DNA of 64,000 nt from an uncultured Burkholderiales bacterium (GTDB taxonomy: Bacteria; Pseudomonadota; Gammaproteobacteria; Burkholderiales; Burkholderiaceae_C). Shown piece by piece: positions 60,052 through 64,000 of this stretch. Each line of letters begins with the position of its first letter. The first letter of the stretch is position 1. The notes under the pieces were generated by a model. The model was given only the letters and a program-made list of their open reading frames with translations, was not told the origin of the DNA and did no database searches. A program made the translations under genes and the position numbers. Where the stretch lies: contig CAILYC010000034.1 of the NCBI GenBank assembly GCA_903838355.1, positions 49,577 to 113,576 of the forward strand, written 5' to 3'.

Positions 60052-60636
60052 ATGAACGCTCCTGCATTGCACATTGATCCCCAAACATCGGCCCTCGTTT
60101 TGATCGACCTCCAGTACGGCATTGTCGGCATGAATGTGTTTCCCAGAACCAGCGCTGAAGTCATTGCCAATGCCTCCAAGCTCGTCGAGGCGTTTCGCAA
60201 GCACCATGCAACCGTCGTCTTGGTGACAGTGGGCAATTTGCCCGACGGCAAAGATCTCTTGAACCCCATCACCGATGCGCCAGCGGGCAGCGTTGCGGGT
60301 CGTCCTGCAAATTTCGCAACCTTGGTGACCGAACTCAACACCCAGCCCAGCGATATTTTGATCACCAAGCGCCAGTGGGGTGCTTTTTACGGCACAGAGC
60401 TCGACTCCCAGCTCAGAAGACGCGGCATCAACACCATCGTGCTCGCTGGTATTTCCACCAACGTGGGTGTGGAGTCCACCGCCAGGGACGCGTTTGAGCG
60501 CAATTACAACCAAGTGTTTGTGGAGGACGCGATGGCGAGCCCCTCCGTTGAAGCGCACCAAGGCACGCTCAAGTACACCTTCCCCAGACTGGGCAGAACA
60601 CGCAGCACGCAAGACGTCATTGCCGCATTGGGTTGA
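60052..60636 (+). CDS. Isochorismatase-fold hydrolase lacking the nucleophilic Cys
   Basis: A 194-residue protein of the isochorismatase-like superfamily. The Asp in LIDLQYGIVGM and Lys in LITKRQWGAFYG are present. The Cys position reads GISTNVGVESTARDAFE, with Gly instead of Cys, as in the EntB/YecD-like branch. It therefore should not follow the thiol mechanism of BiuH. Function could be a vinyl-ether hydrolase or an uncharacterised hydrolase. It is convergent with the flavoprotein gene at 60744 and shares no operon with the urea-cluster paralogues. Confidence 0.85.
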   Translation: MNAPALHIDPQTSALVLIDLQYGIVGMNVFPRTSAEVIANASKLVEAFRKHHATVVLVTVGNLPDGKDLLNPITDAPAGSVAGRPANFATLVTELNTQPSDILITKRQWGAFYGTELDSQLRRRGINTIVLAGISTNVGVESTARDAFERNYNQVFVEDAMASPSVEAHQGTLKYTFPRLGRTRSTQDVIAALG

Positions 60637-60640
60637 TCCG

Positions 60641-60688
60641 AGCCCCAGGGCCAGCGTCAAGACTGGGGCTTTGGGGCAGACAGGCCCC
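60641..60688. terminator. GC-rich hairpins between convergent genes
   Basis: AGCCCCAG (60641-60648) pairs with CTGGGGCT (60663-60670), followed by TTTG. A second stem GGGGC/GCCCC (60673-60677, 60684-60688) adjoins. They sit in the 107-base gap between the hydrolase and the flavoprotein and may serve both strands. Confidence 0.6.
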
Positions 60689-60743
60689 GAAGCCTGCGCC
60701 GGTCTTGGCCTAGCCAGGCAAGCGGTGTTTTGCTGATGCGCCG

Positions 60744-62192
60744 TTATTGCTGCCCGCGCTGAGCGGCATGCAATCCAGCCTTGCGACCAAACACCATGCC
60801 CTTGAGCACTGACGTGGCCCCGGTGTAGGTTCCCCAATAGGAGCCGATGATTTCTCCTGCTGCGTAGAGATTCTCAATCGGGTAGCCATCGGTGTGCAGG
60901 ACCCTGGCATCCTCATCGACCTTGAGTCCGCCAAAGGTGAACACGTTGGAGGCCATGATGGGGTAGGCGTGAAAGGGGGCCTCATTCAAGGGGCAGGCCC
61001 AATTGGATTTGGCCGGCGTCAAGCCATGAGTTTTGACGCCATCGAGCACCAAGGGACTCCAGTCCTTGCCTGAACAGGCTTGGTTGTACTTCGACACGGT
61101 TTCACTCAAGGCGTCAACGGGCACGTGGATGGCCTGGGCCAAGTCTGAGAGGCTTTGAGCGACGATGGGGGCTTGGTCGCTTCGAATACCGAGGCGGTAA
61201 TTGGGAATGCGCTGGTGACGGGCATCCAAAATGACCCACGCCATGCCCTGGGTTTGCAGGTGAATTTTGCGGGTGATGGATTCATAGTACGCGTCGACCG
61301 TACCAATCGCCTCGTCGGTGAAGCGCAGGCCTTCTTGGTTCACCAAGATGCCGTAAGGGAAGATGAACACCGAGGGCTCCGACATGCCCGATCTGGGGTC
61401 GATGGGCTCGGCATGGTAGGAGCCAAAGTCCCCGCAAGTGGCGGCCCCCGCCTTGAGGGCCATCTCGATGCCTTCACCGCGATTGAAATAACCGCCTTTG
61501 CAAATGGGGCGCAAATAAATAGAGCGCGCGCCCACGTAGCGCGTCATCATCTCGGCATTGCCTTGAAAGCCACCGCATGCCAGTACCACTGGGCCCTTGA
61601 GGAGCAGGTTGCCTTGTCCCACTTGTCTGGCTTTCACGCCAATGATGTGACCGTGCTCGTTCTCAATCAATTCACGCGCCGTGGTTTCATACAGAACCGT
61701 GATACCGAGTTGGGTGGCTTTGGAAAAGAGGACGTCAATCAAGCCTTGCCCCCCGCCCACCGGCAGCAGCCTGGGTTGCGACTTGGTCAAGAATTGGGTG
61801 GGCAAGAAGTCGAATTTGGCGCCAATGCCTTCAAACCACTTCACCGTGGGGCCGGCGTTTTGAGCAAAGGTGTTGATGAAATTGGGGTCGAGCAAACTCA
61901 GGCTTCGAACCAGGCCTTTTTCGTGGGGGTCGGCGCTTCGCTCCACAAAATCAGGATCGATTTGGCCGCTGCCGTTTTCAGCCAAATGGATCTCAAAGTC
62001 GTCGCTCACCTCGGCGTGGCTTTTCATGCGCAAATAAGCCTCGGTGTAGCGACTTTGTCCACCTCGCTCCTCAATCGGTGCGCGCTCGAGCGCCACCACC
62101 TTGAGTCCAGCTTCGGCGGCACTCACCGCAGCCGAGAGACCGGCAACGCCACAACCGACCACAATCAAATCGAATTCAAGCTTTTGAGTCAT
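60744..62192 (-). CDS. FAD-dependent dehydrogenase, TcuA/fumarate reductase-like
   Basis: A 482-residue flavoprotein of the FAD-binding-2 family. The dinucleotide site is LIVVGCGVAGLSAAVSAAEAG, then ERAPIEERGGQSRYTEAYLR, and the C-terminal FGGLKVDEDARVL, NLYAAGEIIGSYWGTYTGAT block is typical of TcuA and fumarate reductase flavoproteins. TcuA oxidises tricarballylate to cis-aconitate. Here the TcuB electron partner is not adjacent, so that identification is tentative. ATG 62192 fits the conserved start; the frame is open for 17 more codons upstream. A link with the unusual aconitase at 33269 is conceivable but the genes are 25 kb apart. Confidence 0.82.
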   Translation of the reverse strand: MTQKLEFDLIVVGCGVAGLSAAVSAAEAGLKVVALERAPIEERGGQSRYTEAYLRMKSHAEVSDDFEIHLAENGSGQIDPDFVERSADPHEKGLVRSLSLLDPNFINTFAQNAGPTVKWFEGIGAKFDFLPTQFLTKSQPRLLPVGGGQGLIDVLFSKATQLGITVLYETTARELIENEHGHIIGVKARQVGQGNLLLKGPVVLACGGFQGNAEMMTRYVGARSIYLRPICKGGYFNRGEGIEMALKAGAATCGDFGSYHAEPIDPRSGMSEPSVFIFPYGILVNQEGLRFTDEAIGTVDAYYESITRKIHLQTQGMAWVILDARHQRIPNYRLGIRSDQAPIVAQSLSDLAQAIHVPVDALSETVSKYNQACSGKDWSPLVLDGVKTHGLTPAKSNWACPLNEAPFHAYPIMASNVFTFGGLKVDEDARVLHTDGYPIENLYAAGEIIGSYWGTYTGATSVLKGMVFGRKAGLHAAQRGQQ

Positions 62193-62890
62193 CGTCTGTC
62201 CAATCCGAGTATCCGATATCCAGTTGAGAATCACCCAAGACAAATGATGGGCAATTGAGCTCTATCGGTGGGTTGAGATTGAGCCTCAATCCACATTTCA
62301 TTCTTGATCATAGTTCAGTTCTCACAGCTTAGACGCTAGTGTTTTGCCTGAGAAAACAATACAGAAGGTGCACAAGTCACTGAAAATTTGTTTTAAAAAC
62401 CATCTTGTTTGGGTCCAATCACCACTCATGAATCGGGTCTGAAGATTTCTCGTTTTCTGCCGATGCGAGGGGACTTTATTCTTGATGGGGGGTGGGCGCC
62501 TAGGGCACGCATGACAACCCCACCCATCTTCACCATGTCTTGTCGACGAGGTTTGAGCTTGCGCGATGATTCAAATGTGCCCAGCAGTGTTTTGCATTGT
62601 GACAATGGGCCTCGGGGCTTGCAAAAGGTGTTCAAAGTGAAGGCAATGATTTTTGTAATCGCCCCCGGTGCACCACAGCGCTCAGTGTAAACCCTTGATT
62701 TGATCGTCTGGTGAGGATGGATGCCGATGGATACCGATGGCCATGCGTGCTGGATGTCCTCAACGCCTTTCATCTGTTAAGCTTTTAACTTCTGAGTTTG
62801 TTCATTTGGAGGAGTAGATGAGGTTCAATCACACGAAGCGCCCAGGTGGTCTCGGGTGACCCAAGTTGCTGCAATGGAGATGGAGTAAAA
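62193..62890. other. Long intergenic region before the last CoA-transferase gene
   Basis: 698 bases between divergent genes. Several short frames exist on both strands, but none has a ribosome-binding site and family-like sequence. I see no terminator or clear promoter pair. It may contain decayed coding sequence. Confidence 0.5.
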
Positions 62891-64000
62891 ATGTCCCAAG
62901 GTATGTTGTCGGGTGTTCGGGTGTTGGATTTGACGTCGGTGGTCATTGGGCCACTGTGCACCCAAATTTTGGCCGATCATGGTGCCCAAGTGATCAAAGT
63001 CGAGAGTCCGCAAGGTGACGTGGGTCGCCACCTCGGCGGGAGAGGCAAGACGCCTGGCATGGCGCCCAAGTTCTTGCATTTGAATCGCAACAAGCGATCG
63101 ATCTGTTTGGACCTCAAACACCCCAGTGGATACAAGGCCTTGGTGGAGCTCATCAAAACGGCCGATGTGATGACGTGGAATGTGCGACCCAAATCCATGG
63201 AACGCATGAAGTTGAGTTATGAAGAGGTCAAAGCCATCAACCCCACCATCATCTATTGCGGGATGTTCGGATTTGGTCAAGACGGGCGCTACGCAGAGAT
63301 TCCCGCCTATGACCAAATCATCCAGGGCTCCAGTGGTGTGGCCGGACTGAACGCCAAAGCGTTTGGTGAGCCCCGTTACTTGCCGTATGTGCTTGCAGAT
63401 CGCACCGGTGGACTCATTGCGGTGCAAATGATTGCCATGGCGCTTTTCAATCGCGAGCGAAAAGGCGAGGGGCAAAGCATACAGATTCCGATGTTTGAGA
63501 ACATGGCCACCCAAGTGCTCACCGAGCATTTGTACAACCAGACCTATGTGCCACCCATCGGCGGGATGGGAGACCCAAGGCTGGTGAACGAGTTTTATGC
63601 GCCGTCCAAAACGCTTGACAGCTACATCAGCATTTCAGCCAACACCGATGCCCAGGTGTTTCCGCTCTTTGAGGCCATGGGGCTTGGGCACTTGAAAACC
63701 GACGAGAAGTTTTGCAGTGTGGCCGCGCGATTTAAAAATGTCCATGACTACTACTCCTTGCGTTCGAGCGAGTTGAAGAAACAAACCACGGCCTTTTGGA
63801 TGGAGGTCTGCAAAAAGCACGACATCCCTGCGGCGCCTTATCACACTCTGGAGACATTGATTGAGGACCCGCACTTGACAGATGTCGGCATGCTGGTCAA
63901 GCGTCAACACCCAAGCGAAGGTGACATCCTCGACATCAGACCCGCCAACGAGGTCTCCAGTGGCCACCGTGAGGACTGGATGCCCGCGCCACTTTTGGGG
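62891..64000 (+). CDS. CaiB/BaiF family CoA-transferase (partial, runs off the right edge)
   Basis: 370 codons are present and the frame is still open at base 64000. It starts ATG 62891, six bases after GATGGAG. The opening GVRVLDLTSVVIGPLCTQIL, HGAQVIKVESPQGDVG, LNRNKRSICLDLKHPSG and the catalytic Asp in YVLADRTGGLIAVQM are those of a class III CoA-transferase. The formyl-CoA glycine loop is not seen. It may work with whatever lies beyond the window. The adjacent flavoprotein is divergent and not in the same unit. Confidence 0.9.
   Translation, partial: MSQGMLSGVRVLDLTSVVIGPLCTQILADHGAQVIKVESPQGDVGRHLGGRGKTPGMAPKFLHLNRNKRSICLDLKHPSGYKALVELIKTADVMTWNVRPKSMERMKLSYEEVKAINPTIIYCGMFGFGQDGRYAEIPAYDQIIQGSSGVAGLNAKAFGEPRYLPYVLADRTGGLIAVQMIAMALFNRERKGEGQSIQIPMFENMATQVLTEHLYNQTYVPPIGGMGDPRLVNEFYAPSKTLDSYISISANTDAQVFPLFEAMGLGHLKTDEKFCSVAARFKNVHDYYSLRSSELKKQTTAFWMEVCKKHDIPAAPYHTLETLIEDPHLTDVGMLVKRQHPSEGDILDIRPANEVSSGHREDWMPAPLLG

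Noticed and set aside
62426..62773. Minus-strand frame upstream of the last CoA-transferase
   Set aside because: Basic, low-information sequence with no ribosome-binding site; a plus-strand frame overlaps it equally well.

Overview
The window looks like a chromosomal segment from a betaproteobacterium of the order Burkholderiales; a Comamonadaceae-like genome is my guess, not something the sequence proves. The reasons are seven solitary Bug/TctC-type periplasmic binding proteins with no membrane partners, a high density of catabolic genes, moderately high GC in most regions, and the mix of LigW-type, CaiB/BaiF-type and molybdenum hydroxylase genes. I see no rRNA, tRNA, CRISPR array, insertion sequence or prophage.

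1-9.6 kb: a co-directional cluster for uptake and hydrolysis of urea-like compounds. It holds the end of a BMP-type binding protein, two ABC permeases, a two-domain ABC ATPase, a formamidase (amiF), a biuret hydrolase (biuH), a second BiuH-like cysteine hydrolase, an allophanate hydrolase (atzF) and a GntR/FCD regulator. Biuret to allophanate to CO2 plus ammonia is fully encoded. The substrate that enters upstream is unknown. A deaminase-type amidohydrolase (10.4 kb) and an NMT1-like binding protein (12 kb) follow and may extend the pathway.

13-19.6 kb: a ROK-family sugar kinase or regulator, a LigW-like 5-carboxyvanillate decarboxylase with a small unknown protein, a two-subunit molybdenum hydroxylase, and a Bug protein. 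20-24.5 kb: oxalate catabolism (oxc, frc) divergent from a 10-formyl-THF-type formyltransferase, with a perfect 13-bp palindrome between them. 25-30.8 kb: a Ser/Ala/His-rich low-complexity protein with its own strong terminator, an FMN reductase, an LplT-like transporter, gene remnants, a Bug protein and a PEP-mutase/isocitrate-lyase family enzyme.

30.9-33.1 kb: an AT-richer insert with an AAA ATPase and a ribbon-helix-helix/PemK-like toxin-antitoxin candidate behind a near-consensus promoter. 33.3-38.6 kb: an aconitase with an altered cluster-binding motif, a split chromate transporter, and an unknown protein that starts at TTG. 38.7-40 kb: an SGNH hydrolase interrupted by one in-frame TGA.

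40.2-49.3 kb: a lower-GC catabolic block with a ThDP enzyme, three Bug proteins, a two-part hydratase, a CoA-transferase and a methyltransferase. 49.7-57 kb: an eight-gene operon (Bug, two Asp/Glu racemase-superfamily enzymes that each lack the second catalytic Cys, an HMG-CoA lyase-like enzyme, a two-part hydratase, an acyl-CoA ligase and a metallo-hydrolase) that reads as a CoA-dependent pathway for an unidentified organic acid. 57-64 kb: two SDRs, a Bug protein, an isochorismatase-fold protein without the Cys, a TcuA-like flavoprotein and a CoA-transferase that runs off the right edge.

The most interesting items are the urea-oligomer cluster and its unknown upstream substrate, the single-Cys racemase-fold operon, the formyltransferase next to frc/oxc, the toxin-antitoxin/ATPase insert, and two in-frame TGA codons in otherwise readable genes.
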